Shown: positions 27,476 through 36,087, numbered from the stretch's first letter. The stretch is 64,000 nt of DNA from Pontibacter sp. SGAir0037 (GCF_005491705.1 NZ_CP028092.1:4216001-4280000); one strand, 5' to 3'. Translations and numbers: made by a program. The notes: generated from the letters alone by a model not told the origin.

Positions 27476-28276
27476 CTAGATGCTTTGGCGTACCTGTTCG
27501 CGTGCCTGTAGCACAGGCTGTACAGTATGCTGAAGCGCCTGCTTAACTTCCTTTAACTGGTGCTGATCTGCTTCGCCTGACCATTCGTCCATAAAAAATT
27601 TTTTGAACTCAATAGATAGCACACAGGCTTTGTCGGGGTACGTATCGTGAATCCAGCGCATAAAATGCCCACCTTTAAATTTTACATTCTCCCGCACATC
27701 CAGTTGCCGACCCATATAGTTGTAGGTTTGCAGTGAGGTAATAAACGCATCAACTACAGGCGCCCATAGCGCACGGTTCATGTTGCCTGTGCCGATGTTA
27801 ACCTCCGGGTTTTGCTCCGGATCTGCCGTAGGGCCGTTTGCTCCATCACGTTTGTGGTTATAGGTATGCAGGTCGTATACTATAAAACTGCCATGCTGCG
27901 CTACTACCTGGTCTAGCCGCTCTTTTACAGCAGTGTAAAACTGATCGTACCGGGCCAAAGACTCTGCTGCCAGTTCATCGGGCAAGCCGCTTTGCCAGAC
28001 GGTTAGCCCCCAGGCATCCTCTGGTTTTCGGTATATGGCCTTGTCGCGGGAACGGTTCAGGTCCAGCTCGAAGCGCGAGTTTAAACCTATAATCTGGTTA
28101 TCGGCTACTGAAACCCAAAAAGCGGTAAATGGATCTTCTTCGCGCAAACGTTCTGCCGCATCTAAGGCAAAAAGATGGCTTATATTATCCCGTACTGCGT
28201 GTCCGTCGTGAATGGCAGTGGCAATAAGCGGGCTGCTGCCATAAGTAATTTTGTAAAAGGGGTGCTCTTCTTTCAT
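27476..28276 (-). CDS. N-formylglutamate amidohydrolase-like enzyme
   Basis: 266 residues of the FGase family (HutG-like zinc amidohydrolases). Motifs: HDGH (23-26), SRFELDLNRSRDKAIY (67-82), YDLHTYNH (134-141), NIGTGN and GGHFMRW. These supply zinc ligands and the catalytic acid. In histidine breakdown such enzymes split N-formylglutamate, but no hut gene is near. Its place as first gene of an operon with a MATCAP-like peptidase and an ATP-grasp ligase suggests action on another N-acyl amino acid or peptide. Confidence 0.87.
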   Translation of the reverse strand: MKEEHPFYKITYGSSPLIATAIHDGHAVRDNISHLFALDAAERLREEDPFTAFWVSVADNQIIGLNSRFELDLNRSRDKAIYRKPEDAWGLTVWQSGLPDELAAESLARYDQFYTAVKERLDQVVAQHGSFIVYDLHTYNHKRDGANGPTADPEQNPEVNIGTGNMNRALWAPVVDAFITSLQTYNYMGRQLDVRENVKFKGGHFMRWIHDTYPDKACVLSIEFKKFFMDEWSGEADQHQLKEVKQALQHTVQPVLQAREQVRQSI

Positions 28277-28306
28277 GTTTTATGTGTGATGATTGGTACA
28301 TGATTT

Positions 28307-28314
28307 TACCTTTG
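28307..28314 (+). promoter_or_regulatory. -7 box TACCTTTG in the divergent gap
   Basis: Exact TAnnTTTG match on the plus strand, 193 bases before the zinc-ribbon gene. The -33 element is not clear, so the assignment is tentative. A small hairpin (GTTACT/AGTAAC, about 28424-28447) lies in the leader it would create. Confidence 0.35.
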
Positions 28315-28506
28315 GCGGCAAGTGAAGGTTTTATATAAGCTAACAAGGCTATATTTAAAGTAGAAATTTGAGATTCTTTAATACCTTTACCTTTAACGCT
28401 GCTGAAGGGCAGGAGGCGGGGGAGGTTACTGTATACCTTTAAGTAACATACAGGCTGCATTAGGGGTAAAAGCTAAAAGAAAAGAACTTAAACGAAACCG
28501 ATAGAA

Positions 28507-28716
28507 GTGCCTTACGAAGACGCCTCCACCAGAGAAACAGTAATTTGCCCGCATTGTGGTACAGAAACTACACCGCAAAGGCGTTGCCCTGCCTGTGGCA
28601 ACTTTCTGCCGAAGCCTCAGAGTAAGAAGTGGAAAATACCGAAAATGAATGCAGCAGAGATTTTTTTGGCTATACTGGGACTTATAGTTCTGGCAATAGG
28701 TTTAGTAGCTGTATAA
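28507..28716 (+). CDS. Small zinc-ribbon membrane protein
   Basis: 69 residues: two CxxC knuckles, CPHCG (about 14-18) and CPACG (about 28-32), form a zinc ribbon, followed by a basic linker and one transmembrane helix (about 49-68). The start is GTG. The stop codon is followed with no gap by the ATG of the next membrane-protein gene, so the two are coupled. Zinc ribbons of this layout anchor to the membrane and may act as assembly or regulatory subunits; no function is known. Confidence 0.65.
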   Translation: MPYEDASTRETVICPHCGTETTPQRRCPACGNFLPKPQSKKWKIPKMNAAEIFLAILGLIVLAIGLVAV

Positions 28717-29070
28717 ATGCGCACGCTACGGCATCCCGTCTTTCTTATCTGCCTTATTCTTTTCTGTATAAACCAAGTGCTGGAGCTAGCTCATATTTAT
28801 ATAGAATACCTGTTCAGTTACCTCGACGATCTGCTAAGCATGCCCATTGTGCTAACAATTATTTTAACGGCAGAGCGGCTATACTTTAGCGATAACCGAT
28901 TTGTGCTACCCTGGCACTATACACTGGCAGCTGTTGTGCTTTTCAGTATCTTTTTTGAATGGCTTTTCCCGCTTTTTTCACAACGCCACACGGCTGATGC
29001 CTGGGATATGGCTGCCTACGCTATCGGGGCTGTCCTTTTTCATTTTAGTATTAATAAGCCTTTGCCATAA
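28717..29070 (+). CDS. Small four-helix membrane protein
   Basis: 117 residues, nearly all hydrophobic, with about four helices and the conserved-looking stretch YLDDLLSMPIVLTI. Related Bacteroidota proteins carry the name magnesium citrate secondary transporter, which I consider unsupported: it is far too short for that family. It begins at the base after the zinc-ribbon stop. Function unknown. Confidence 0.6.
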   Translation: MRTLRHPVFLICLILFCINQVLELAHIYIEYLFSYLDDLLSMPIVLTIILTAERLYFSDNRFVLPWHYTLAAVVLFSIFFEWLFPLFSQRHTADAWDMAAYAIGAVLFHFSINKPLP

Positions 29071-29192
29071 ATATTTTTGCGGCCTCAAGCAACCATTCCA
29101 TTTTTGTTGCATCTATTAATCAAAAGCAGATAAGAACATAGCGCTGGTACTACTGCTTTACAACCCGAATCTAAACTTTAAAAATAATCTCT

Positions 29193-29915
29193 ATGAAAAT
29201 CATGAAATCTTACCCTGCCACTGCTTTTGTTTTAGCATTCGCTTTTTTGCTGTTAAACGTACCTGCTTTCGCGCAGAGCTTAAGAGGGAATGGCAACATC
29301 CAGGCGCAGAATCGAAATGTTTCTGGCTTTAAAGGTATAAATGTGAGCGGCGGTTTTGCCGTTGAGATAACCCAGGGCAACAGCGAATCTTTGCGTATAG
29401 AGGCCGAAGAAAACTTGTTAGGAAATATTGTTACAGAAGTAAAAGGAGGCGTACTGCACATCTATAATGAAGGCAGCATCAGCACCAATAAAGGTATGAA
29501 AGCCTACATTACCATAAGAGAGCTGAACAGTATTGATATTAGTGGAGGAGTAAAAGTAACAGGTAACTCTACCTTCAAAACAAAGGCAATGAAATTTGAT
29601 ATGAGTGGAGCTTCTAAGGTAAAGTTGGCTCTGGATGCAGACAGGCTGAATGCTGATATGAGTGGCGCCAGCAAAGTAGAGCTTTCAGGAAGAGCAAGCG
29701 AAGTAAGCTGGAGTATGTCTGGTGCCTCTAATGTAAGTGCTGAAGAACTAGAATCTAAAGTGGTGAAGGTAACAGCCAGCGGAGCCAGCAAAATAAGAGT
29801 AAACGCTACTGAAAAGCTCGACATCAATGCTTCCGGTGCCTCTAATATCGCCTACAAAGGCAAACCAAGCATTACTTCTGATGTTTCAGGTGGAACAAAG
29901 ATTTCAAGCTTATAA
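29193..29915 (+). CDS. Head-GIN / DUF2807 secreted protein
   Basis: 240 residues with a signal peptide ending AFAQ. The GIN motif FKGINVSGGFAVEI opens the domain, followed by a right-handed beta-helix of repeated (D)MSGASKV units, at least five copies between about 135 and 225. DUF2807 proteins are exported and often called putative auto-transporter adhesins; no autotransporter barrel is seen here. A terminator follows after about 45 bases. Confidence 0.88.
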   Translation: MKIMKSYPATAFVLAFAFLLLNVPAFAQSLRGNGNIQAQNRNVSGFKGINVSGGFAVEITQGNSESLRIEAEENLLGNIVTEVKGGVLHIYNEGSISTNKGMKAYITIRELNSIDISGGVKVTGNSTFKTKAMKFDMSGASKVKLALDADRLNADMSGASKVELSGRASEVSWSMSGASNVSAEELESKVVKVTASGASKIRVNATEKLDINASGASNIAYKGKPSITSDVSGGTKISSL

Positions 29916-29962
29916 TTACCATAGCATTCGAATTACAAAGCACAACCTTTAAATGAATATAG

Positions 29963-29993
29963 AAAAGAGCAACCTGCTGGGTTGCTCTTTTTA
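29963..29993 (+). terminator. Terminator after the head-GIN gene
   Basis: Stem AAAAGAGCAACC with GGGTTGCTCTTTT around TGCT, followed by a T-run; a typical Rho-independent terminator. Confidence 0.8.
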
Positions 29994-30071
29994 TAGGTGG
30001 ATGGCATTTATCTTTTGCTGCTGCAGGTCGTATAGCCTATAGAGTTATTAACCTAAAGCGAACGTAAAACT

Positions 30072-30338
30072 ATGAGCGAAAGCAAGAAAACAACCAACCA
30101 TAAAGAGATTCAGGAGTGGGCCGAGAAGCATGGTGGCGTACCCAGCATCATAAAAGGAACAGAAAACGACGGTAACGGAGAAGGGGTGTTGCGCATTCAT
30201 TTCCCAAAGAAAAGCGACAGCAACGATAGCTTTGAGGAAGTGAGTTGGGAAGAATTCTTTAAAGAATTCGATAACAGTAAACTGGCCCTGCTGCACGACC
30301 CAAACGGCAACTTTAACAAGCTGGTTAATCGTGACTAA
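30072..30338 (+). CDS. Small acidic conserved protein
   Basis: 88 residues, no signal peptide. The pattern IQEWAEKHGGVPSIIKGT, GVLRIHFPKK, SWEEFFKEFDNSKLALLH and FNKLVNRD matches a small conserved protein found in many bacteria that databases sometimes name 1,4-alpha-glucan branching enzyme; there is no glycosidase domain, so that name is misleading. It is single, between two terminators. Confidence 0.7.
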   Translation: MSESKKTTNHKEIQEWAEKHGGVPSIIKGTENDGNGEGVLRIHFPKKSDSNDSFEEVSWEEFFKEFDNSKLALLHDPNGNFNKLVNRD

Positions 30339-30347
30339 AGCTATATA

Positions 30348-30381
30348 AACAAGGGCCGGTAAGTTATTACCGGCCCTTGTT
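30348..30381. terminator. Bidirectional terminator (15-bp perfect stem)
   Basis: Arms AACAAGGGCCGGTAA (30348-30362) and its complement (30367-30381), loop of four. It ends one base before the metallo-beta-lactamase stop codon and serves both convergent genes. Confidence 0.8.
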
Positions 30382-31101
30382 CTATTTTTGTTGCTGTTCC
30401 AGCACGAGCTTTTTAGTGTGTTGCAGCAATTTAGAATTTCCTATGGCCCCGTGTCCCGGAATAACTGTTTTTGCCTTCGGAAACTTTTGCTGCACCTTTT
30501 CAATGGCGCCTGCCCAATTGTTTACATCGGCATCGGCTAAATTACCCAGATTGGGGGCTGTGGCATCTTTTACAAAGCAGCCGCCAAACAGGAGCTTTTG
30601 TTCTGGCAGGTACACCACAATATTATCGGGAGCATGGCCTGCTCCAGGATAAAAAACCTCCAGCTGTTGCTGCCCAATGTTTACCAAAGTTAAAGGCAAG
30701 GTAGAGTCTATTTTAAGGTTATGTTGCTCCAGTGCAATCTGTGCTGTTTGTGCGGTGCTAAAAACAATAACGTTATTTTGATGTAGTACCTCTACACCGC
30801 CTAAACGATCTTCATGCGCATGTGTCACAATGCACATCTTGACAGGCTTTTTCAGGTTATTCTTAACCCAGCTTAATAACTGCAGCGTCTGTTCATTATC
30901 CCAGGCAGTATCTATTATCACAACTCCGTCCGAAGTATCTATGAGCAAACCGTTGGCAGGTACCTTGCTGTTGCCGTACATCCCATAGGAGGTATGCCTG
31001 TATACCTGAGGCGCTATTTTTTGAACCTCCGCCTCTTGCGCTAAAACAAGCTGTATCGGTAAAAAGCCTATTGCCAAAAAAGCAACCAGTAATTGAAGCA
31101 T
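30382..31101 (-). CDS. Subclass B1 metallo-beta-lactamase
   Basis: 239 residues with a signal peptide ending VLAQ, so periplasmic. All B1 zinc ligands are present: H94, H96 and D98 in HAHEDRLGG, H156 in GAGHAPDN, C175 in GGCFVKD, and H217 in IPGHG; the lysine of FVK that contacts the substrate carboxylate is also kept. This set marks a true B1 enzyme able to open beta-lactams including carbapenems, not a general hydrolase of the fold. The start lies 14 bases after the M28 peptidase stop, so they are co-transcribed. Activity range cannot be read from sequence. Confidence 0.9.
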   Translation of the reverse strand: MLQLLVAFLAIGFLPIQLVLAQEAEVQKIAPQVYRHTSYGMYGNSKVPANGLLIDTSDGVVIIDTAWDNEQTLQLLSWVKNNLKKPVKMCIVTHAHEDRLGGVEVLHQNNVIVFSTAQTAQIALEQHNLKIDSTLPLTLVNIGQQQLEVFYPGAGHAPDNIVVYLPEQKLLFGGCFVKDATAPNLGNLADADVNNWAGAIEKVQQKFPKAKTVIPGHGAIGNSKLLQHTKKLVLEQQQK

Positions 31102-31115
31102 CGTATCAGGTTTTT

Positions 31116-32495
31116 CTATCGGGCCGGAACAGGCAATACAGGTAAGCTGGCATTACCATTGGCATCGGCAGCCTGTACGGCAAAATAATAGTTGTCTTTC
31201 GAGTAAGTAAGTGTGGTGGTAGTGCCTGTCACAAAGAAACTGCGCTCCCAGGTAGGGCTGGATGTTTCACGCATCAGTACGACATAGCCCGCAGGCTTTT
31301 TGCCTTTAGCCGGAGCTTCCCACTTCAGTTCTGTTTTATTGGTTAAGCCGGAGGTAACTACGGCTACTTTTTCCGGGGCGTAAGGAGCCAGTGCCAGCGA
31401 TGCCATAGTGGCCAGGTTAACACCAGTATTTTTGCGCAGGTACTCAAAGTCCATAAATTCTACCAGGTCGCCATACTGTACACCATTCTCTTTGCGCACG
31501 TTCTGGTGCTGGTGGTCGAAGTCTTCGTTCATCTCGCTCATGCGTACTGCCGCATAGCCCTGGTTATTAAAAGGAGTATGGTCGCCACCACGCAGGAAGC
31601 GGTCGGCACGGTAACCTAATATTACCTCAATCTGGTCTACATACTTTTCGCCAGCCATTTTCATGTAGCGGGCAAGTTGGCGGCTGTCACCGTCGTTTTC
31701 AGCGCCTAAGGTTCTGCGCAGGCGGGCTTGTTGTTCTGTTTCGGCAGAGGGAGTTGCTTCGCTAAAAACCCGAACGCGGGAATTGTCGTGTATGCCCATC
31801 TCGGAAGAATAAGAGTTGCCTACAATATCGTTATTCAGCATGGCTATCAGGTTCCAGCCTTCTGCTTTTGCTCTTTCAGCTAAATGAGAGGAACCGTATA
31901 AGCCTTGTTCTTCGCCCTGGAAAGCAACAAACTTAAGTGTAGCCGGAAAGTTGCGGGAAGCCATAATGCGGGCCATCTCCATGACAATAGCCACACCGGA
32001 GGCATCATCGTTGGCACCAGGAGCTTTGCTTTTTGCATCCATCACATCGGTGGCGCGTGAGTCGAGGTGGCCGCCTACAATAATCACACGGTCATCGTTT
32101 GGGTCAGAGCCTTTCAGAGTGGCAATTACATTGGCCATTTCAGTATCCTGTGGCACGCGCCGGCCATCGGCTTTTACTACAAAGCGATCCATCTCCACGG
32201 TCATACGTCCGCCGGAAGCCTGTGCATATTTCTCAAACTCAGATTTTACCCATTCACGTGCGGCTCCTATACCACGTTTTTTATCGGTAGTGGTGCTCAG
32301 GGTATGGCGGGTTTCAAATGTTACCATTTTCTCTACCAGCGCCTTCAGGTTTTGCGCCGATATCTCATCCACCATTTTCTTTGTTTCATTATCCTGGCGG
32401 GAGATGGTTTGAGCTGTAGTAGTATTGTTTGTAAAGTACAGGCCTATGAGCAGTAGTACTGCCAGCAGGCGAAATAAGTAGCTGTTCTTAGTCAT
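31116..32495 (-). CDS. Secreted M28-family zinc aminopeptidase with C-terminal Fn3-like domain
   Basis: 459 residues. A signal peptide (about 8-29) is followed by the co-catalytic zinc domain: H143 and D145 in GGHLDSRATD, D163 in ANDDASG, E195/E196 in FQGEEQGLYGS, a later Asp in NNDIVGN and His in DHTPFNN. The last 85 or so residues form an Fn3-like beta-sandwich (SGLTNKTELKWEAP), a common substrate or surface binding addition. It releases N-terminal amino acids outside the cytoplasm. It leads the operon with the metallo-beta-lactamase. Confidence 0.9.
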   Translation of the reverse strand: MTKNSYLFRLLAVLLLIGLYFTNNTTTAQTISRQDNETKKMVDEISAQNLKALVEKMVTFETRHTLSTTTDKKRGIGAAREWVKSEFEKYAQASGGRMTVEMDRFVVKADGRRVPQDTEMANVIATLKGSDPNDDRVIIVGGHLDSRATDVMDAKSKAPGANDDASGVAIVMEMARIMASRNFPATLKFVAFQGEEQGLYGSSHLAERAKAEGWNLIAMLNNDIVGNSYSSEMGIHDNSRVRVFSEATPSAETEQQARLRRTLGAENDGDSRQLARYMKMAGEKYVDQIEVILGYRADRFLRGGDHTPFNNQGYAAVRMSEMNEDFDHQHQNVRKENGVQYGDLVEFMDFEYLRKNTGVNLATMASLALAPYAPEKVAVVTSGLTNKTELKWEAPAKGKKPAGYVVLMRETSSPTWERSFFVTGTTTTLTYSKDNYYFAVQAADANGNASLPVLPVPAR

Positions 32496-32778
32496 ATGTC
32501 AGGTGTAGTAGAGTTAGAAAGTGAAAAGTTAGATAGTTAGAAAGTTATTCGGTTTAATTAGCGTTCTGAAGAATTTTCTGCTGCGTTAGCTGATGCATTT
32601 CAGGACTTAATTTTGGATAAGTAAGGAGACAAAATAATTTAATACAAAAGGAGCATGTCGTGCTGTGCAATATAACGTGAGTGCCGTATCCTGTAAAAAG
32701 TCGTGTGTCTTGTGTCGTGATACTTGTGTCCCTTTACTTAGCATGCTTTGATCATTGGTGATACATCCCGTATTTTGT

Positions 32779-33345
32779 TTATAGTTCTGATTGGAAAGAA
32801 AGTTGGCAGCGTTGGCCTTCCAGTTTATGTAGTTCTTCTTCTACACTAATGTCGCTTTTAGCTGCTTTTAGCTCAGACTGATAGCGCTGTGAAAGGTCTC
32901 TTCTCCTGATGGCTTCCAGAAACCGACGGGCATCATCGCGGCTTTCGAGTATAAGCCCTGGCACCTTGGTAGGTTTATCGTCTTCGCCTTTGGCTACCAT
33001 GGTAAAGTAGGAGGTGTTGGTGTGCTTTACTAAACCTGTTTTTACGTTTTCAGCAATCACTTTTATACCTACCATTAAGGAGGTGTTGCCTACATAATTT
33101 ACAGAAGCCATAAGGGAAACGAGTTCCCCCACCTCCACAGGCTGCAGAAAATGTACACCCTCTACGGTTACAGTTACACAGTAATTACCCGCATGTTTGG
33201 CAGAACAGGCATAGGCTGCCTTATCCATGAGCGAAAGCAGAATGCCTCCATGAATCTTGCCTCCAAAGTTGGCGTAACTCGGAATCATGAGTTCGGTTAG
33301 GGTGGTGCGGGAATAGGAAACAGGGCGAAAGGCTGGTGTATACAT
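32779..33345 (-). CDS. Acyl-CoA thioesterase (hotdog fold, YciA/BFIT-like)
   Basis: 188 residues: a hotdog domain with NFGGKIHGGILLSLMDKAAY, the helix and catalytic-loop region typical of this family, then the beta-sheet segment VEGVHFLQPVEVGELV, and a charged helical tail of about 50 residues. It hydrolyses acyl-CoA to free acid and CoA; chain length is unknown. It is on the minus strand after the DUF721 gene and may share its transcript. Confidence 0.88.
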   Translation of the reverse strand: MYTPAFRPVSYSRTTLTELMIPSYANFGGKIHGGILLSLMDKAAYACSAKHAGNYCVTVTVEGVHFLQPVEVGELVSLMASVNYVGNTSLMVGIKVIAENVKTGLVKHTNTSYFTMVAKGEDDKPTKVPGLILESRDDARRFLEAIRRRDLSQRYQSELKAAKSDISVEEELHKLEGQRCQLSFQSEL

Positions 33346-33416
33346 AGCGTCTGGTACAGTCAGTTTATCGCAGTATACAAAAAAATAGCTAAATCACCAG
33401 CGCAGAAAGGACCTGC

Positions 33417-33740
33417 CTACAAGAATACGACTTCTTTTACCACTTCTTCACCCATGGCTTTGTTCAGTAGGTCGGCAACCTTCGTTTTCGACATGTTCAG
33501 CTCGTGTTTAAGTGGGGCCGAAGTGAGGCGCACAAACAATTTATGATCTTTAAAGTAAAGTTCCTTCGTTTTCATGGCAATGGGTTTGCCCATAATAGAC
33601 TCCCAGCGTTGTACCAGGTCCACCTCGTTCAGCTTGCCTTGTATGCGATAAGCCTTTAGCAGCGCCTTTATGCTTTCTCCCACAGGCTGTATATCAGCTT
33701 TACGCCTGTCAATCTCCTCTTTTTTCTTGTAGTAGCGCAC
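33417..33740 (-). CDS. DUF721 / DciA-like protein
   Basis: 107 residues of DUF721. DciA in other bacteria loads the replicative helicase in place of DnaC. Visible features: a basic start, VQRWESIMGKPIAMKTKELYF and LFVRLTSAPLKHELNMSK, the KH-like core. The start is GTG at 33740. It follows recF with a 55-bp gap that contains a 7-bp tandem repeat; recF next to a DUF721 gene is a common replication/repair pairing. Confidence 0.85.
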   Translation of the reverse strand: MRYYKKKEEIDRRKADIQPVGESIKALLKAYRIQGKLNEVDLVQRWESIMGKPIAMKTKELYFKDHKLFVRLTSAPLKHELNMSKTKVADLLNKAMGEEVVKEVVFL

Positions 33741-33750
33741 CGTGAAATAA

Positions 33751-33785
33751 ATTAGAAATTAGAAATTAGAAATTAGAAATTAGAA
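33751..33785. repeat. Tandem repeat, five copies of ATTAGAA
   Basis: Five perfect head-to-tail copies of a 7-bp unit between the recF stop and the DUF721 start; on the minus (coding) strand it reads TTCTAAT. Repeats of this sort change copy number easily, which could alter spacing upstream of the DUF721 gene. Confidence 0.85.
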
Positions 33786-33795
33786 ATGGAGTTTA

Positions 33796-34908
33796 TTACC
33801 CTTTCCCAATCTCCCTCACTTCCCCCTGCTTTACTTCAAATCTACGGATTTGGTCGGACAGATTTTGTAGTATTTTATCTGTTCTGTCCAGGTGGGTATC
33901 GGTCAGGAAAATCTGGCCGAAGGTATGGTCGGCTACCATCTGCATGAGCTTTGTAATCCGTTTTTCATCCAGGCGGTCAAAAATATCGTCGAGCAGGAGC
34001 AGGGGCTTGTGCTGCTGTTGGGTTGCTATGACCTCGAAATGAGCCAGTTTAAGCGCAATAACAAAGCTTTTTTGCTGCCCCTGCGAACCGAAGTTCTTTA
34101 CAGGCAGGTCGTCCATCAGGAAAACAAAGTCATCTTTGTGCGGGCCAACAGTAGTGCGCTGCAGGGCCAGGTCTTTGCGCTCGTTTTGCAGGAGCTGCTG
34201 GGCAAAATTGGCGCCTGGCAGCTGGCTTTTATAGGTAAGCGAAACATGCTCGTTGCTGTCGGAAATGTGGCGGTAATGCTTCTGGAATATGGATACAAAA
34301 TTTTCCAGGAAAGATTGCCGCGCCTGTGCCAGCTGCTCCCCGAATGGCACCAGTTGCTCGTTTAAAATATGCAGGTAATCACGGTCAAAATAATGGCGTT
34401 CGGCAAACTGCTTGAGCAAAGAGTTGCGCTGCTTGAGCAGGTAATTATATTGAATAAGTTGCTCCAGGTAAGTGTGGTGCAGCTGCGAAATCAGGCTGTC
34501 AAAGTATTTGCGGCGTTCTTCGCTGCCTTCCCGGATCAGGTCGGTATCGTAAGGTGAAACCAGTACAACCGGAAAACGGCCGATGTGGTCGCTCATCTTC
34601 TCATACACCACCTTGTTGTGTGTAACCGTTTTCTTCTGCCCCTGCTTCAGGCTACAAAGTACATTATGTTTCTCCTCCTCAATTTTAAAAAGCCCGCGCA
34701 CCATAAAATAGTCTTCTCCCTGTTTTATATTCTGGGCATCAGAACTGTTAAAGGCGCTCTTGGTCATGGATAGATAGTGGATGGCATCGAGCAGATTGGT
34801 CTTGCCGCTTCCGTTGTCGCCTATAAAACAATTGATATGAGGCGAGAAACTAATACTAGCTTCGTCGTAGTTCTTGAAATACAGGAGACTTATATTTTCG
34901 AGGAGCAT
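33796..34908 (-). CDS. recF: DNA replication and repair protein RecF
   Basis: 370 residues. SMC-like ATPase that helps load RecA at single-strand gaps. Walker A is GDNGSGKTNLLDAI (about 30-43), the ABC-like signature region is near FGSQGQQKSFVIALKLA (about 270-286), and Walker B is LLLLDDIFDRLD (about 301-312). It is divergent from pdhA, with a 132-bp gap, and upstream of the DUF721 gene. Confidence 0.96.
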   Translation of the reverse strand: MLLENISLLYFKNYDEASISFSPHINCFIGDNGSGKTNLLDAIHYLSMTKSAFNSSDAQNIKQGEDYFMVRGLFKIEEEKHNVLCSLKQGQKKTVTHNKVVYEKMSDHIGRFPVVLVSPYDTDLIREGSEERRKYFDSLISQLHHTYLEQLIQYNYLLKQRNSLLKQFAERHYFDRDYLHILNEQLVPFGEQLAQARQSFLENFVSIFQKHYRHISDSNEHVSLTYKSQLPGANFAQQLLQNERKDLALQRTTVGPHKDDFVFLMDDLPVKNFGSQGQQKSFVIALKLAHFEVIATQQQHKPLLLLDDIFDRLDEKRITKLMQMVADHTFGQIFLTDTHLDRTDKILQNLSDQIRRFEVKQGEVREIGKG

Positions 34909-35040
34909 TTAGTTTCTACTTTGATATCTTTTTCCTTAAATTCGCAAGCTAAACCGTTCGTAGTTTGTTTTACTACCATTTCTGGCATATTTTCGCTGGA
35001 ATTTTAAAACGGTTATCTAAAAAACGATATTTATATACCC

Positions 35041-36087
35041 ATGGCTGATACGAAAGAAAAGGCAAAAGCGAAGTCGGCGAAAGCAAAGGTACAGGCTGAA
35101 GCAACATTTTCAAAAGAGACTTACATGACGTGGTTTGAGCAAATGAAGCTCATGCGCCGTTTTGAGGAAAAAGCAGGCCAGCTATATGGTCAGCAAAAAA
35201 TAAAGGGTTTTTGCCACTTATACATAGGACAAGAAGCTTGTGTGGCAGGAGCCGTATCAGCGCTTGAAAAAGGCGACAAGTGGATTACAGCTTACCGCGA
35301 CCACGCTCACCCGCTGGCATTGGGTACCAGCCCGAATGCAGTAATGGCGGAGTTGTTTGCAAAAGCAACAGGCTGTTCTAAAGGTAAAGGTGGTTCGATG
35401 CATATCTTTGATAAAGAAGTAGGCTTTGTAGGCGGGCACGGTATTGTAGGCGGACAGGTGCCACTTGGTGCAGGTCTTGCTTTTGCTGAAAAGTATAACA
35501 AAACGGGCAAGCTGTGCATCTGCTATATGGGCGATGGTGCTGTGCGCCAGGGAGCTTTTCATGAGGCACTGAACATGGCCATGACCTGGAAACTGCCAGT
35601 AATATTTGTAATTGAAAACAACGGTTACGCGATGGGTACTTCGGTATCCCGTACTTCTAACGTAACAGAACTATACCAACTGGGATCTGCCTTTAGCATG
35701 CCTTCTTTCCCTGTAGACGGAATGAGTGTTGAGGCGGTACACAATGCCGTTGCCGAGGCTGCTGAGCGTGCCCGCGCCGGCGAAGGCCCAACTTTGCTAG
35801 AATTCAGAACATACCGCTACAAAGGCCACTCTATGTCTGATCCTGCTAAATACAGAACCAAAGAAGAACTGGAAGATTACAAAGGCCGCGATGTAATTGA
35901 ATCTGTAAGAGCTACTATCTTAAACAATGGCTGGGCAACAGAAGAAGAATTGGATGCAATTGATGATAAAGTGAAAGAGGCTGTGGCTGAATCGGTGCAA
36001 TTTGCCGAGGAATCTCCGTACCCAGAGGCTTCTGAACTGTACACCGATATTTATGTAGAGAAAGATTATCCATATATAATGGACTAA
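35041..36087 (+). CDS. pdhA: Pyruvate dehydrogenase E1 component, alpha subunit
   Basis: 348 residues. The thiamine diphosphate motif GDGAVRQGAFHEALN ... ENN is at about 163-195. Phosphorylation-loop-like sequence TYRYKGHSMSDPAKYRT is near 257. The first 20 residues are a Lys/Ala-rich extension. It forms an alpha2-beta2 E1 with a PdhB encoded elsewhere; no beta subunit or E2 gene is near, unusual but known in Bacteroidota. Decarboxylates pyruvate and passes acetyl groups to E2. Confidence 0.95.
   Translation: MADTKEKAKAKSAKAKVQAEATFSKETYMTWFEQMKLMRRFEEKAGQLYGQQKIKGFCHLYIGQEACVAGAVSALEKGDKWITAYRDHAHPLALGTSPNAVMAELFAKATGCSKGKGGSMHIFDKEVGFVGGHGIVGGQVPLGAGLAFAEKYNKTGKLCICYMGDGAVRQGAFHEALNMAMTWKLPVIFVIENNGYAMGTSVSRTSNVTELYQLGSAFSMPSFPVDGMSVEAVHNAVAEAAERARAGEGPTLLEFRTYRYKGHSMSDPAKYRTKEELEDYKGRDVIESVRATILNNGWATEEELDAIDDKVKEAVAESVQFAEESPYPEASELYTDIYVEKDYPYIMD

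Noticed and set aside
28717..29070. Magnesium citrate secondary transporter
   Set aside because: 117 residues with four helices cannot form the transporter fold; the name seems to be a copied label.
32600..32620. TAATTTTG box on the plus strand near 32607
   Set aside because: No gene or structured element follows on that strand; the next genes are on the minus strand.
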